From Arthrobacter sp. C9C5 (GTDB lineage: Bacteria; Actinomycetota; Actinomycetes; Actinomycetales; Micrococcaceae), in assembly GCF_013359735.1 (NCBI RefSeq), contig NZ_JABFMX010000004.1, positions 190,308 to 228,855 on the forward strand: a stretch of DNA of 38,548 bases. Reading direction: 5' to 3'. The translations under genes were made by a program, and so were the position numbers. The notes below the pieces were generated by a model. That model did not search any database, was not told the DNA's origin, and saw only the letters and a program-made list of their open reading frames with translations. Every line of letters begins with the position of its first letter. Within the stretch, counting starts at the first letter, position 1. This document shows positions 8,441 to 18,112 of this stretch, piece by piece.

Positions 8441-9136
8441 ATGACGACTTCTGAAGCGCAGCCGGCCACCCCGGGACAGCAGCCGCATCCGGTCAGCGGC
8501 GGGCCAATCGTCCAGCTGCCCACCGCCTACGGCGACTTCGTGGCGCAGGCCTGGACCGATCTGGACACCGGCGCCGAACACCTCGCCGTCAGCTCCCCGC
8601 TGCCGGCCACGGACGGCCAGGCCCCGCTGGTCCGGTTGCACTCCGAATGCCTCACCGGAGACGTGTTTGGTTCCTACCGCTGCGACTGCGGCGAACAGCT
8701 GGCCTATGCCCTGGAGATGATCCACGAATTCGGCGGAACGCTGCTCTACCTGCGCGGCCAGGAAGGCCGCGGTATCGGCCTGGCCAACAAGATCAAGGCC
8801 TACGCCCTGCAGGAGGCCGGCTTCGACACGGTGGAGGCCAACGAGCAGCTCGGCCTGCCGGTGGACGCCCGCTGCTACAAGGCAGCCGCCCAGATCCTCG
8901 CCGAGATGGGCCTGCACGAGATCCGCCTGCTGAGCAACAACCCGGACAAGCAGGACAGGCTGGCCCAGGCCGGCGTCCGGGTGGTCGAAATGGTTCCCAC
9001 GGAGGTGCCCTCCCGGGAGCAGAACCTCCGCTACCTGCAGACCAAGAAGGACCGGATGGACCACCGGCTGGTCCTCGACATGGAGCCCGCCGCGCCCTCC
9101 GCCGGACAGCTCGGCTTCGAGCACGAACAGGGCTAA
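8441..9136 (+). CDS. ribA: GTP cyclohydrolase II
   Basis: Opens the imidazole ring of GTP, the committed step of riboflavin synthesis. The 231 residues contain the zinc-binding segment [17 protein letters not shown] with three cysteines, the GTP-binding [16 protein letters not shown] and the C-terminal LLSNNPDK. Upstream, GAGGAGAG is a strong ribosome binding site for ATG 8441. It is a stand-alone enzyme, following the separate DHBP synthase. The first 25 residues are Pro/Gln/Thr-rich and not conserved. Confidence 0.95.
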   Translation: MTTSEAQPATPGQQPHPVSGGPIVQLPTAYGDFVAQAWTDLDTGAEHLAVSSPLPATDGQAPLVRLHSECLTGDVFGSYRCDCGEQLAYALEMIHEFGGTLLYLRGQEGRGIGLANKIKAYALQEAGFDTVEANEQLGLPVDARCYKAAAQILAEMGLHEIRLLSNNPDKQDRLAQAGVRVVEMVPTEVPSREQNLRYLQTKKDRMDHRLVLDMEPAAPSAGQLGFEHEQG

Positions 9137-9194
9137 GGCCTCCCGCAATACCCCCCACGCACCTCCCAGACACCTCCCACAGCAAGGAACTCCC

Positions 9195-9680
9195 ATGAGC
9201 GGCCACGGCGCACCCCAGATTGACCTGACCACCTTCCAGCCCGACGAAACCTCCCGGCTGAAACTGGCCATCGTGGCCGCCAGCTGGCACACCCAGATCA
9301 TGGACGGCCTGCTCGACGGCGCACTGCGCGCCGCCAAGGACGCCGGCATCGCCGAACCGACCGTGCTGCGCGTCCCCGGGACCTTTGAACTGCCGGTCGC
9401 GGCCGCCCGGCTGGCGCCGCACTTCGACGCTGTCGTGGCGCTCGGCGTCGTGATCCGGGGAGGCACCCCGCACTTCGAGTACGTCTGCGAAGCCGCCACC
9501 CTCGGCCTGACCGAGGTTAGCGTCCGCACCGGCGTGCCGGTCGGCTTCGGCGTGCTGACCTGTGACACCGAGCAGCAGGGCATCGACCGCGCCGGCCTCC
9601 CCGGCTCAACCGAGGACAAGGGCCACGAGGCAGTCACCGCCGCCTTGGCCACCGCCGTCACGCTCAAGCAGTACTCCTGA
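9195..9680 (+). CDS. ribH: 6,7-dimethyl-8-ribityllumazine synthase
   Basis: Condenses the pyrimidine and butanone branches to lumazine and forms icosahedral or pentameric shells in known members. The 161 residues show the aryl-binding VAASWHTQI, the phosphate-binding [11 protein letters not shown], and the catalytic His in [10 protein letters not shown]. The C-terminal [16 protein letters not shown] is typical. AAGGAAC precedes ATG 9195. It is the last gene of the riboflavin operon, separated from ribA by 58 bases, and a hairpin follows at 9700-9723. Confidence 0.95.
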   Translation: MSGHGAPQIDLTTFQPDETSRLKLAIVAASWHTQIMDGLLDGALRAAKDAGIAEPTVLRVPGTFELPVAAARLAPHFDAVVALGVVIRGGTPHFEYVCEAATLGLTEVSVRTGVPVGFGVLTCDTEQQGIDRAGLPGSTEDKGHEAVTAALATAVTLKQYS

Positions 9681-9699
9681 GCTGTGTAATCGCTCACAT

Positions 9700-9723
9700 C
9701 CGGGCCGTCATGCAGGGGCCCGG
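9700..9723 (+). terminator. Hairpin after ribH
   Basis: Seven-base GC arms CCGGGCC (9700-9706) and GGCCCGG (9717-9723) with a ten-base loop lie 20 bases after the ribH stop. No T-run follows, so it would be an atypical actinobacterial terminator at best. It also sits only about 40 bases before hisE, so it could belong to the hisE leader. Confidence 0.35.
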
Positions 9724-9761
9724 CAGGCGTGCTCCGGCCGTGAACAAGTAGGCTGGAGGGT

Positions 9762-10025
9762 GTGAAGAATTTCGAGTCGCTGTTCGCAGAACTGAGTGAG
9801 AAGGCAGCCACCCGCCCGGAGGGCTCCCGCACCGTCGCCGAACTGGAGTCCGGAATCCACGGCATCGGCAAGAAAGTCGTGGAGGAAGCAGCCGAGGTCT
9901 GGATGGCTGCCGAGTACGAATCCGATGAGGCCGCCGCGGAAGAAATTTCGCAGCTGCTCTACCATCTGCAGGTTCTGATGCTCGCCAAAGGACTCAGCCT
10001 GGAAGACGTCTACAAGCATCTCTAG
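9762..10025 (+). CDS. hisE: Phosphoribosyl-ATP diphosphatase
   Basis: Hydrolyses PR-ATP to PR-AMP, the second step of histidine synthesis. The 87-residue all-alpha protein has the MazG-like metal-binding motif [11 protein letters not shown] and [14 protein letters not shown] with the expected acidic residues. The GTG at 9762 is preceded by CTGGAGGG. It is separate from hisI (12697), unlike the fused HisIE of enterobacteria, and is followed by hisG 100 bases on, as in mycobacteria. Confidence 0.95.
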   Translation: MKNFESLFAELSEKAATRPEGSRTVAELESGIHGIGKKVVEEAAEVWMAAEYESDEAAAEEISQLLYHLQVLMLAKGLSLEDVYKHL

Positions 10026-10040
10026 CCACGTCGCGCCCTC

Positions 10041-10062
10041 CCCGCGGACCTGTGTCCGCGGG
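10041..10062 (+). promoter_or_regulatory. Hairpin between hisE and hisG
   Basis: Nine-base perfect arms (10041-10049 CCCGCGGAC, 10054-10062 GTCCGCGGG) close a CTGT loop 15 bases after the hisE stop. No T-run follows. It could dampen read-through from hisE to hisG or protect the message. I see no leader peptide with histidine codons, so classical attenuation is not supported. Confidence 0.4.
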
Positions 10063-10125
10063 ACCGGCGCACCGCGTGGCCCGCAGTGCCTGCACCGATG
10101 ACTTCCTAACCAGAAAGAACTTCCC

Positions 10126-10968
10126 ATGCTGAGAGTTGCCGTCCCGAACAAGGGATCCCTGTCCGAAGCCGCCTCCGCCATGCTTGCCGAGGCAGGCTAC
10201 CGCCAGCGCCGCGACAGCCGCGAACTGGTCATGGTGGACCCGGACAACGACATTGAATTCTTCTTCCTCCGCCCCCGCGATATCGCCGTGTACGTCGGCC
10301 AGGGCACCCTGGACGTCGGCATCACGGGCCGCGACCTGCTGCTCGACGCCGAGGTTGAAGCCGAGGAGCTGCTGCCGCTGGGCTTCGCGGCCTCCACGTT
10401 CCGCTTCGCCGGCCCGGTGGGGGATTTCACCGCCATCGACCAGCTTGAAGGCAAGCGCCTCGCCACCAGCTACGACGGACTGCTCCGCGGCTACCTCGCC
10501 CAGCGCGGCATCAACGCCAAGGTCGTCCGCCTCGACGGCGCCGTCGAATCCTCCGTCCGGCTAGGCGTCGCGGACGCGATCGCCGACGTCGTCGAGACCG
10601 GCACCACGCTCAAAGCCGCCGGCATGGAGATCTTCGGCGAGCCGATCCTGAACTCCGAGTCGGTCCTGATCGGCCGCAAGGGCGAGCAGAACCCGGCCAC
10701 CGAAGTGCTGATCCGCCGCCTACAGGGCGTGCTGGTGGCCCGGCAGTACGTGCTGATGGACTACGACATCCGCAAGGAACTCGTGGAGCAGGCCGCGGCC
10801 CTGACGCCCGGACTGGAATCGCCCACCGTCTCGCCGTTGCGCGACTCGGACTGGGTGGCCGTCCGCTCGATGGTGCCGAAGAAGGACACCAACCGGATCA
10901 TGGACGAACTCTATGACCTCGGGGCCCGCGCCATCCTGGTCAGTAGCATCCACGCCTGCCGGATCTAG
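10126..10968 (+). CDS. hisG: ATP phosphoribosyltransferase (long form)
   Basis: Catalyses the first, committed step of histidine synthesis, joining ATP and PRPP. The 280-residue length is that of the long form, which carries its own regulatory domain and does not need HisZ. The catalytic part has VAVPNKGSL, the [13 protein letters not shown] segment and the PRPP-binding [17 protein letters not shown]. The C-terminal ACT-like domain (about 205-280), where histidine inhibits in known homologues, ends in [23 protein letters not shown] precedes the ATG. Confidence 0.95.
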   Translation: MLRVAVPNKGSLSEAASAMLAEAGYRQRRDSRELVMVDPDNDIEFFFLRPRDIAVYVGQGTLDVGITGRDLLLDAEVEAEELLPLGFAASTFRFAGPVGDFTAIDQLEGKRLATSYDGLLRGYLAQRGINAKVVRLDGAVESSVRLGVADAIADVVETGTTLKAAGMEIFGEPILNSESVLIGRKGEQNPATEVLIRRLQGVLVARQYVLMDYDIRKELVEQAAALTPGLESPTVSPLRDSDWVAVRSMVPKKDTNRIMDELYDLGARAILVSSIHACRI

Positions 10969-11033
10969 CGCGGCCCGTCCGTGAAGCCATCATCCATGAG
11001 CCCGTCGTTTGTGAGCCCAGTTCAGGAGCAGCC

Positions 11034-11810
11034 ATGTCCGTAGCCGTCCGTGTCATCCCGTGCCTGGACGTCGACGCCGGCCGAGTGGTCAAGGGGATCA
11101 ACTTCGAAGGCCTGCGCGACGCCGGCGACCCGGTGGAGCTCGCGCACCGCTACGACAACGGCGGCGCCGACGAACTGACCTTCCTGGATGTCACCGCGTC
11201 CTCCGGAAACCGCGAAACCACCTTCGACGTTGTCCGGCGCACCGCGGAGGAAGTCTTCATCCCGCTGACCGTGGGCGGCGGTGTCCGCGGCGTGGCCGAG
11301 GTGGACAAGCTGCTGCGCTACGGCGCGGACAAGGCGGCCATTAACACCGCGGCCGTGGCCCGGCCCGAGGTGATCGACGAGATTACCCGGCATTTCGGTT
11401 CGCAGGTGCTGGTGCTTTCCCTCGACGCGCGGCGCACCCGTCCCGGCTCGCAGCCGACACCGTCCGGGTTCGAGGTCACCACGCACGGCGGCCGCCAGGG
11501 CACCGGCATCGACGCCCTCGCCTGGGCCCGCGAGGCCGCCGACCGCGGCGTCGGCGAGATCCTGCTCAACTCGATCGACGCCGACGGCACCAAGGACGGC
11601 TTCGACTTGGAACTGATCCGCCTGGCCCGCGCCAGCGTGAAAGTGCCGTTGATCGCCTCCGGCGGCGCCGGCAGGCCCGAGCACTTCCCGCCGGCTGTAG
11701 CTGCGGGCGCGGACGCAGTGCTCGCTGCCTCGGTGTTCCACTTCGGGCCGCTCGACATGATTGCGCAGGTCAAGGCCGCCATCCGCGAGGCGGGCTTCGA
11801 AGTCCGCTGA
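11034..11810 (+). CDS. hisF: Imidazole glycerol phosphate synthase, cyclase subunit
   Basis: Works with HisH to convert PRFAR to imidazole glycerol phosphate and AICAR. The 258-residue TIM barrel has both catalytic aspartates in recognisable positions: [13 protein letters not shown] near residue 12 and LSLDARR near 131. Phosphate-binding loops GGGVRG and SGGAGRPEH are present. CAGGAG precedes ATG 11034. hisH, hisA, hisB, hisC and hisD are not in the window, so the histidine pathway is split across loci. A perfect 28-base inverted repeat follows its stop. Confidence 0.95.
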   Translation: MSVAVRVIPCLDVDAGRVVKGINFEGLRDAGDPVELAHRYDNGGADELTFLDVTASSGNRETTFDVVRRTAEEVFIPLTVGGGVRGVAEVDKLLRYGADKAAINTAAVARPEVIDEITRHFGSQVLVLSLDARRTRPGSQPTPSGFEVTTHGGRQGTGIDALAWAREAADRGVGEILLNSIDADGTKDGFDLELIRLARASVKVPLIASGGAGRPEHFPPAVAAGADAVLAASVFHFGPLDMIAQVKAAIREAGFEVR

Positions 11811-11825
11811 TCCCCAGCCTGATTA

Positions 11826-11894
11826 AAGCAACGCGGGGTCACATCGCGCCCATCCCGAAGGGGAATATGGGCGCGATGTGACCCCGCGTTGCTT
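11826..11894 (+). terminator. Perfect 28-base inverted repeat between hisF and the convergent gene
   Basis: The arms 11826-11853 and 11867-11894 are perfectly complementary over 28 bases, beginning AAGCAACGCGGGGTCACATC, with the 13-base loop CCCGAAGGGGAAT. It lies 16 bases after the hisF stop and 15 bases before the end of the converging gene, so a bidirectional terminator is the simplest reading. There is no T-run beyond the CTT at the end of the right arm, and the stem is much longer than usual, so a mobile palindromic repeat used as a terminator is also possible. Confidence 0.65.
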
Positions 11895-11908
11895 GGTTAA
11901 GCGCGAGC

Positions 11909-12553
11909 TTAGAGTCCGACTTCGGCGGACTGCAGCAGCGCGACGGCGTCCGGCTGACCCTCGAAGGTCACCAGCGCGTGCCGGGTCCGGCCATGGGCGT
12001 GCATCAGGAGCTCACCCGGTTCGCCCACGATCGCGACCGAGACGGGCGCCCGCTTGGCAACATGTCGCGGTCCGGACGGGCGCACCAGCACGATGCCCAG
12101 GTCCACGCCGCGGTACAGGATGGCGGCGCGCTTGATCAGTTCATCCCAGAGTGCGTCCGAGTAGGCCTCGTCCAGGGCCCGGGGCGCCCAGCGGTCCACC
12201 GCCCGGCGGACATCCTCCGTGTGCACGAAGTACTCGATCAGGTTGGAGCTCTCGTCCAGGGCCTTGATCCGCATGGGGGAGAGGGCGGGCGGCCCGGCGC
12301 GGAAGGTGTTGACCAGCTTTGCGTAGGCTTCCGGGGTCCGGACCGTGGCGGCGAGCTCGGCCGTGGCCTCGTCCGAGGCCTTGGACAGCCGTTTGATCAG
12401 GAGCCCCAGGCCAACGCGGGCTTTGCGCTCCCGCAGGTAGAGGTGGGCTGCAAGATCACGGGTTTGCCAGCCCTTGCAGAGCGTGGGGGAGTCAGGACCG
12501 GCCGCCAGCAGGGTTTCGGCCAGAACTTCTCGGGACGGTTCGACGAAATGCAT
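11909..12553 (-). CDS. TIGR03085-type (maleylpyruvate isomerase/DinB-like) protein
   Basis: A 214-residue soluble protein of the MDMPI/DinB-like four-helix family, annotated as TIGR03085 in actinobacteria. The visible signature is the N-terminal [19 protein letters not shown], with the W...DLAAH motif whose His is a metal ligand in related mycothiol-dependent enzymes. [10 protein letters not shown] holds a second His typical of the metal site. The actual reaction is unknown. I chose ATG 12553 ([11 protein letters not shown]), matching the usual family start; a GTG one codon earlier and another at 12592 are possible and no strong ribosome binding site decides. It faces hisF across the long palindrome and is divergent from hisI. 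Confidence 0.8.
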   Translation of the reverse strand: MHFVEPSREVLAETLLAAGPDSPTLCKGWQTRDLAAHLYLRERKARVGLGLLIKRLSKASDEATAELAATVRTPEAYAKLVNTFRAGPPALSPMRIKALDESSNLIEYFVHTEDVRRAVDRWAPRALDEAYSDALWDELIKRAAILYRGVDLGIVLVRPSGPRHVAKRAPVSVAIVGEPGELLMHAHGRTRHALVTFEGQPDAVALLQSAEVGL

Positions 12554-12696
12554 CACTTGTGAAACTAGCACGAGAGGCGCGCCTCTGGGCACAGGAAGCG
12601 CCGTGGTTTCGGCGGCAGCGCGCTTTCGGCGGCGATGTTAAGCGCGGTGCCCCCGGCGCGGGCGGCGCTAGGTCCGGAGGCACTAGACTTGAGCTG

Positions 12697-13173
12697 ATGT
12701 CTGAGCAGCCCGCCCCCGCCCCCGTCCCGGTAGACGACCAGCCAAACGCCCCGGAAAATTCCGCGCCGGTCTCCGCCGCGCCGGGTTCCGCCGTCCCCGA
12801 TTCGGCGCACGACGCCGGCCCGCTCCCCGCCGGTCTCGCGGCGTCCCTGAAGCGGGACAGCGCCGGTCTGGTGGCCGCGATCGTCCAGCAGTTCGACACC
12901 AACGAGGTGCTCATGCTGGGCTGGATGGACGACGAGGCGCTGCACCGCACGATGACCAGCGGGCGGGTCACCTTCTACTCCCGCTCCCGGCAGGAGTACT
13001 GGCGCAAGGGCGACACGTCCGGCCACGTGCAGTGGGTCAAGTCCCTCGCTATGGACTGCGACGGCGACGCCCTGCTCGTCCGGGTCGACCAGGTCGGCGC
13101 AGCCTGCCACACCGGCACCCGCACGTGCTTCGACGGACGCGCGCTGGACGCCGTCGTCGGCCACGCCGACTGA
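12697..13173 (+). CDS. hisI: Phosphoribosyl-AMP cyclohydrolase
   Basis: Opens the adenine ring of PR-AMP, the third step of histidine synthesis. The 158 residues include a non-conserved Ala/Pro/Ser-rich N-terminal extension of about 45. The catalytic core follows, with [32 protein letters not shown] and the metal-binding [15 protein letters not shown] and [12 protein letters not shown], which hold the metal-site Asp and Cys residues. It is not fused to HisE. It sits directly upstream of trpE, 73 bases apart, linking histidine and tryptophan synthesis, which both draw on PRPP. Confidence 0.93.
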   Translation: MSEQPAPAPVPVDDQPNAPENSAPVSAAPGSAVPDSAHDAGPLPAGLAASLKRDSAGLVAAIVQQFDTNEVLMLGWMDDEALHRTMTSGRVTFYSRSRQEYWRKGDTSGHVQWVKSLAMDCDGDALLVRVDQVGAACHTGTRTCFDGRALDAVVGHAD

Positions 13174-13246
13174 CCCGGCGCACCGCGGCGCGGGCCGCGG
13201 CACTTCACCAGCACCAGACCAAGAGAACAGGCGGAAAAACGCAGCC

Positions 13247-14815
13247 ATGCAGGACCTTGGAATCATCAGCCCCAGCCTGGACGAGTTCCGGGAACTCGCC
13301 GGCCACAGCCGCGTCATCCCCGTCCGGCTGAAGGTGCTGGCTGACGCCGAAACGCCGATCGGGCTGTACCGCAAACTCGCCCAGGGCCAGCCCGGGACGT
13401 TCCTGCTGGAGTCCGCCGCCGTGGGCGGCGCCTGGTCCCGCTACTCCTTCATCGGCGCGCGGTCCCGCGCCACCCTGACCACCAAGGACGGGCAGGCGCA
13501 CTGGCTCGGCGAGCCGCCCGTCGGCGTGCCGCTGGACGGCAGCCCGGTCGACGCCATCAGGGACACCCTCCGCGCCCTGCACACCGACCGCTTCGAAGGG
13601 CTGCCGCCCTTCACCTCCGGCCTGGTGGGCTTCCTCGGCTGGGAAACCGTCCGGCACTGGGAAAAGCTCACCAGCCCGCCGGAGGATGACCTGCAGCTGC
13701 CGGAAATGGCGCTGAACCTCGTGACGGACATGGCCGTGCACGACAACATGGACGGCACCGTGCTCCTGATCGCCAACGCGATCAACTTCGACAACAGCTC
13801 CGAACGCGTCGACGAGGCCTGGCACGACGCCGTCGCCCGGGTGAAGGACCTGCTGGCGAAGATCAGCACCCCGACGGAGCAGCCCGTCTCCGTACTCCAG
13901 CCCGCAGCCCTGGACTTCGCCTCGAGCGTGCAGGAGCGCTGGGATGAAAACGACTACCTGGCAGCCCTGGACCGCGGCAAGGAAGCGATCATCGACGGCG
14001 AAGTCTTCCAGGTGGTGATCTCCCGCCGCTTCGAAATGGAGTGCGGAGCCGACCCGCTGGACGTTTACCGGGTCCTGCGCAACACCAACCCGAGTCCGTA
14101 CATGTACATCTTCAGTCTCGAGGACGCCGCCGGCCGCCAGTACTCGATCGTGGGTTCCTCCCCGGAGGCCCTCGTGACCGTCACCGGCGAGGAAGTCATC
14201 ACCCACCCGATCGCCGGGTCCCGGCCGCGCGGCAAGACCGTCGAGGCGGACAAGGCCCTCGCCGAGGAGCTGCTCGCGGACCAGAAGGAACGGGCCGAAC
14301 ACCTCATGCTGGTGGACCTGTCCCGCAACGACCTCTCCAAGGTCTGCGTGGCCGGAACCGTGGACGTCACGCAGTTCATGGAGGTTGAGCGCTTCAGCCA
14401 CATCATGCACCTGGTGTCCACGGTGGTGGGCAAGCTCGCCCCGACGGCCACGGCCTACGACGTGCTGAAGGCCACCTTCCCGGCCGGCACCCTGTCCGGA
14501 GCGCCCAAACCCCGTGCGCTGCGCCTCCTGGATGAGCTGGAGCCCCACCGCCGCGGCATCTACGGCGGCGTGGTGGGCTACCTCGACTTCGCCGGCGACA
14601 TGGACATGGCGATCGCCATCCGTTCCGCCCTGCTGCGCGAAGGCCGCGCCTACGTGCAGGCCGGCGGCGGGATCGTGGCCGATTCCGTCAACGCCACCGA
14701 GGCGATCGAAACCATCAACAAGGCCGCCGCCCCGATGCGGGCCGTCCACACGGCCCAGTCGCTGCGCAACATCACGGCCGACACCGTGCCCAGTGCCGGG
14801 ACGGAGCAGCCATGA
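13247..14815 (+). CDS. trpE: Anthranilate synthase component I
   Basis: Converts chorismate and ammonia to anthranilate. The 522-residue protein has the N-terminal LLESA element that binds the feedback inhibitor tryptophan in known TrpE, and the chorismate-binding core: GSSPEALV, THPIAGSRPRG, LMLVDLSRNDLSKV, FPAGTLSGAPKPRA and YVQAGGGIVADS. No TrpG amidotransferase is adjacent; it must be encoded elsewhere. The ribosome binding site upstream of ATG 13247 is weak (GGCGG). I find no Trp-rich leader peptide or attenuator in the 73-base gap after hisI. Its stop overlaps the next start by four bases. Confidence 0.95.
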   Translation: MQDLGIISPSLDEFRELAGHSRVIPVRLKVLADAETPIGLYRKLAQGQPGTFLLESAAVGGAWSRYSFIGARSRATLTTKDGQAHWLGEPPVGVPLDGSPVDAIRDTLRALHTDRFEGLPPFTSGLVGFLGWETVRHWEKLTSPPEDDLQLPEMALNLVTDMAVHDNMDGTVLLIANAINFDNSSERVDEAWHDAVARVKDLLAKISTPTEQPVSVLQPAALDFASSVQERWDENDYLAALDRGKEAIIDGEVFQVVISRRFEMECGADPLDVYRVLRNTNPSPYMYIFSLEDAAGRQYSIVGSSPEALVTVTGEEVITHPIAGSRPRGKTVEADKALAEELLADQKERAEHLMLVDLSRNDLSKVCVAGTVDVTQFMEVERFSHIMHLVSTVVGKLAPTATAYDVLKATFPAGTLSGAPKPRALRLLDELEPHRRGIYGGVVGYLDFAGDMDMAIAIRSALLREGRAYVQAGGGIVADSVNATEAIETINKAAAPMRAVHTAQSLRNITADTVPSAGTEQP

Positions 14816-15438
14816 CCGGCCCCGCCATGGTCAAAAGCACCAGCCCGGCCGTCCCGCGCTGGGCCCGGAAATCCACCCTGGTGCTGGTGATTGCCGCGCT
14901 GGCGCTGGCGGTCTTCGGCACCACCACGCAGACCTGGCTGACCGTGCAGCTGGACCCCAGCCAGCTGGGCCAGGCCGTCAGCAGCCAGAACGGCCTGCAG
15001 GTCCAGGGCAGCAAGGCGGCCACCACGGTGACCGCCCTCGCCCTCGTCGCCCTGGCGGGAGGCCTCGCGGCATCCATTGCCGGGCGCGTCGCCCGCTGGA
15101 TCATCACGGCGATCATCCTGCTCGCCGCCGCAGGGATCGTCGCCGCGGCGGCTACCGTGCTGGCCGACCCGTTGGCCGCGGCGCAGGGTTCCATCGCCGC
15201 CGCCACCGGCATCAGTGGCAGCAACGTCCAGGTGGCCCTCACCGCGTTCCCCGTCCTCGCCGTCGTCGCCGGGTCGCTGCTGGGGCTCGGCGCCCTCGCC
15301 ATCGTCCCTGCCGGACGGTACTGGAAGAGCCGCACGAAGTACGACGCCGCCGCCAGCGCAGGCGCCTCGGGCACCGCGCAGCCCGCCGATGAGATCGACA
15401 GCTGGGACCGGCTGTCCCGCGGCGACGACCCCACCTGA
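14812..15438 (+). CDS. Trp operon-associated membrane protein (TIGR02234)
   Basis: A 208-residue integral membrane protein found next to trpE in many actinobacteria; its function is unknown. Four hydrophobic segments are visible at roughly residues 22-42, 70-88, 94-118 and 143-168. The conserved C-terminal IDSWDRLSRGDDPT tail is the family hallmark and lies in the cytoplasm by the positive-inside rule. It overlaps the trpE stop (ATGA), so expression is coupled to anthranilate synthesis. A transport or regulatory role in tryptophan metabolism is often assumed but not shown by the sequence. Confidence 0.88.
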   Translation: MTGPAMVKSTSPAVPRWARKSTLVLVIAALALAVFGTTTQTWLTVQLDPSQLGQAVSSQNGLQVQGSKAATTVTALALVALAGGLAASIAGRVARWIITAIILLAAAGIVAAAATVLADPLAAAQGSIAAATGISGSNVQVALTAFPVLAVVAGSLLGLGALAIVPAGRYWKSRTKYDAAASAGASGTAQPADEIDSWDRLSRGDDPT

Positions 15439-15552
15439 GCCAATGCCGCGGGCACGGCCGGCAACCCGGCAAACAGCGCGGCCAGTAACGCGGCAAACAC
15501 CACTGTCAATAAATGGCAGAATGTAAGCAGTATTGATCCTGAGGAGATTTCC

Positions 15553-15840
15553 ATGAGCAAAGCCCCTGTTTCCGCATCCCAGCCCGCTGCCGGCACCGGC
15601 ATCTACGACGGCGTCGACCACAGCGAGCCGACCGGCCACGGCAACAGCCCGGCGGCCTGGACCACCGTGATCATCATGCTGATCGGCGCACTCATCGCAG
15701 CGATCGCCTTCGTCATCGCCAACACCCCGATCTTCGTTGCCGGTGCGGTCGTCATGCTGATCGGCCTCGTAGTGGGCTTCGTGATGCGCAAAGCCGGTTA
15801 CGGCGTCGGCGGCAGCAAGCTGAAGAACTCCGGCCACTAA
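15553..15840 (+). CDS. HGxxPAAW-motif small membrane protein
   Basis: A 95-residue protein with the motif HGNSPAAW (about residues 29-36) followed by two closely spaced membrane helices (about 37-58 and 63-82) and the tail RKAGYGVGG. The family is conserved within trp operons of actinobacteria and has no known function. TGAGGAG lies eight bases before ATG 15553. Its stop is two bases from the trpC start. The 114-base gap upstream is noticeably AT-richer than its surroundings and may hold an internal promoter, which I cannot pin down. Confidence 0.85.
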   Translation: MSKAPVSASQPAAGTGIYDGVDHSEPTGHGNSPAAWTTVIIMLIGALIAAIAFVIANTPIFVAGAVVMLIGLVVGFVMRKAGYGVGGSKLKNSGH

Positions 15841-15842
15841 GA

Positions 15843-16658
15843 GTGACTGTTCTCGATGACATCAATGCCGGTGTCAGGGAGGATATGGAGGCTCGCCAGC
15901 GCCTCGTCACGCTCGCCGAGCTGAAGGAGCGTGCCGCGGCGGCCGCCCCGGCGCGAGACGCCTGGGCCGCCCTGGGCGGGCCCTCGGACCGGACCCAGCT
16001 CAAGGTGATAGCCGAAATCAAGCGGCGCAGCCCCTCCAAGGGCGATCTCGCGAGCATCGCGGATCCGGCCTCGCTCGCCGTGCAGTACGCCGGTGGCGGC
16101 GCCGCCGTGATCAGCGTCCTCACCGAACAGCGGCGCTTCAACGGCTCCCTCGCGGACCTGGACGCCGTCCGGGCGGCCGTGGACATCCCGTTGCTGCGCA
16201 AGGACTTCATGATCGACGAGTACCAGATCTGGGAAGCCCGTGCCCACGGCGCCGACCTGATCCTGCTGATCGTCGCCTCGCTGACCGATGCGCAGCTGCG
16301 CGAGTACAGCGCGCTCAGCCGTGAGCTGGGCATGAACGTGCTCGTGGAGACCCACACGCCCGGCGAAGTCGAACGCGCCGTTGCCGCAGGCGCGCGAATC
16401 ATCGGCGTCAACGTCCGCAACCTCAAGACGCTCGACGTCGACCGCTCCGTGTTTGCGGATCTCGCCGCCGGAATCGCCGCCGGCGCGCTCGTGGTGGGCG
16501 AATCCGGTGTCCGCGGCGTGGACGACGTCCGGCACTACGCGGCAAACGGCGCCAACGCGGTCCTGGTGGGCGAGGCGCTGGTCAGCGATTCGACTCCGCG
16601 CGAGCGGATCGCCGAATTCATGGCTGCCGGCGCCGAAGAAATCGCCGCACGCTCCTGA
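15843..16658 (+). CDS. trpC: Indole-3-glycerol phosphate synthase
   Basis: Closes the indole ring from CdRP. The 271-residue TIM barrel carries the family signatures IAEIKRRSPSKGDL (catalytic Lys), ISVLTEQRRFNGSL, PLLRKDFMIDEYQI with catalytic Lys and GVNVRNLKTLDVD, and ends with the phosphate-binding GESGVRG and VLVGEAL. It starts at GTG 15843, two bases after the preceding stop, so translational coupling is likely. No separate trpF or trpD is in the window; in many actinobacteria PriA (HisA) supplies the TrpF activity. Confidence 0.95.
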   Translation: MTVLDDINAGVREDMEARQRLVTLAELKERAAAAAPARDAWAALGGPSDRTQLKVIAEIKRRSPSKGDLASIADPASLAVQYAGGGAAVISVLTEQRRFNGSLADLDAVRAAVDIPLLRKDFMIDEYQIWEARAHGADLILLIVASLTDAQLREYSALSRELGMNVLVETHTPGEVERAVAAGARIIGVNVRNLKTLDVDRSVFADLAAGIAAGALVVGESGVRGVDDVRHYAANGANAVLVGEALVSDSTPRERIAEFMAAGAEEIAARS

Positions 16659-16750
16659 CCCGCGGTCCGGCCCGGCACCCGGCCGGACCCCGCGGTGCTT
16701 CCGTGCGGCACCGAAGATCTAGTTAGCAGTGGAACAGGATGGTGAGACTG

Positions 16751-18112
16751 ATGGTCGATGCGCCAACAGCCGGCTCAGATGAAAGCCCCGTGGATGCGTT
16801 CCTAGAGGGCAAGCGACCGGACGAGGACGGACCGCAGGGTGCACCCTCCCTGCGCCACGCCCCCGGACCCTACTTCGGCTCCTACGGCGGCCGCTGGATG
16901 CCCGAGTCCCTCATTGCCGCCCTGGACGAACTCGAGGACACCTTCGAGAAGGCCAAGGCTGATCCCGAGTTCACCGCCCAGATCGCGGAGCTGAACAAGA
17001 ACTACTCCGGCCGCCCCTCGCTGCTCACCGAAGCCAAGCGCTTCGCCGAGCACGCCGGGGGAGTCCGCATCTTCCTCAAGCGCGAGGACCTGAACCACAC
17101 CGGCTCGCACAAGATCAACAACGTGCTGGGCCAGGCGCTGTTGGCCAAGCGGATGGGCAAGACCCGCGTGATCGCCGAGACCGGAGCCGGCCAGCACGGC
17201 GTGGCCAGTGCCACCGCCGCCGCCCTGCTGGGCCTGGAGTGCGTGGTCTACATGGGCGCCGAGGACTGCCGCCGTCAAGCCCTCAACGTGGCCCGGATGG
17301 AGCTGCTCGGGGCCACCGTCATCCCGGTGACCAACGGATCCCAGACGCTCAAGGACGCCATCAACGAGGCCCTCCGCGATTGGGTCGCGAACGTGGACAA
17401 CACGCACTACCTGCTCGGCACCGCGGCCGGGGCGCACCCGTTCCCGGCGATGGTCCGGTACTTCCACGAGGTCATCGGCGAAGAAGCCCGCGCCCAGATC
17501 CTGGAACAGACCGGCCGGCTGCCCGACGCCGTCTGCGCCTGCATTGGCGGCGGCTCCAACGCCATCGGCATCTTCCACGGTTTCCTTGATGACCCCTCGG
17601 TGAAGATCTACGGCTTCGAGGCCGGCGGCGAGGGCGTCGAAACGGGGCGCCACGCGGCCACCATCACCCTGGGCAAGCCCGGCGTGTTGCACGGCGCCCG
17701 CTCCTACCTCATGCAGGACGACGACGGCCAGACCATCGAGTCGCACTCCATCTCGGCCGGCCTGGACTACCCGGGCGTCGGGCCCGAGCACTCCTACCTC
17801 GCCGACATCGGCCGGGTCAGCTACGAGCCCATCACGGACAGCGAAGCCATGGAGGCCTTCCGGCTGCTCTGCCGGACCGAGGGCATCATCCCGGCCATCG
17901 AGTCCGCGCACGCCCTGGCCGGCGCGATCAAGGTCGGCCAGCGGCTCGCGGCGGAAGCCGCAGAATCAGCTGGGGATGCCTCAGAGAAGATCGTGCTCGT
18001 GAACCTCTCCGGCCGCGGCGACAAGGACGTGGCCACCGCCGCGGAATGGTTCGACCTGCTGGACAAGGATTCACCCGAACACGAGATCGCCCAGGAGGGG
18101 GAGCAGCTGTGA
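16751..18112 (+). CDS. trpB: Tryptophan synthase beta chain
   Basis: PLP enzyme that joins indole and serine. The core has HTGSHKINN with the PLP lysine, [10 protein letters not shown], the phosphate-binding GGGSNAIG and [13 protein letters not shown] start at ATG 16751 (453 residues) because GGTGAG lies four bases upstream; an ATG 12 bases earlier (16739) is an alternative that adds MVRL. The first 45 residues are an acidic, variable extension before the conserved [14 protein letters not shown]. It follows trpC by 92 bases and overlaps the trpA GTG start. Confidence 0.95.
   Translation: MVDAPTAGSDESPVDAFLEGKRPDEDGPQGAPSLRHAPGPYFGSYGGRWMPESLIAALDELEDTFEKAKADPEFTAQIAELNKNYSGRPSLLTEAKRFAEHAGGVRIFLKREDLNHTGSHKINNVLGQALLAKRMGKTRVIAETGAGQHGVASATAAALLGLECVVYMGAEDCRRQALNVARMELLGATVIPVTNGSQTLKDAINEALRDWVANVDNTHYLLGTAAGAHPFPAMVRYFHEVIGEEARAQILEQTGRLPDAVCACIGGGSNAIGIFHGFLDDPSVKIYGFEAGGEGVETGRHAATITLGKPGVLHGARSYLMQDDDGQTIESHSISAGLDYPGVGPEHSYLADIGRVSYEPITDSEAMEAFRLLCRTEGIIPAIESAHALAGAIKVGQRLAAEAAESAGDASEKIVLVNLSGRGDKDVATAAEWFDLLDKDSPEHEIAQEGEQL

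Noticed and set aside
12573..12586. AGAGGCGCGCCTCT palindrome upstream of the TIGR03085 gene as an operator
   Set aside because: A 14-base GC palindrome is not unusual in this composition, and nothing else supports regulation there.
13174..13246. Tryptophan attenuator before trpE
   Set aside because: No short frame with Trp codons and no competing hairpins with a T-run in the 73-base gap.
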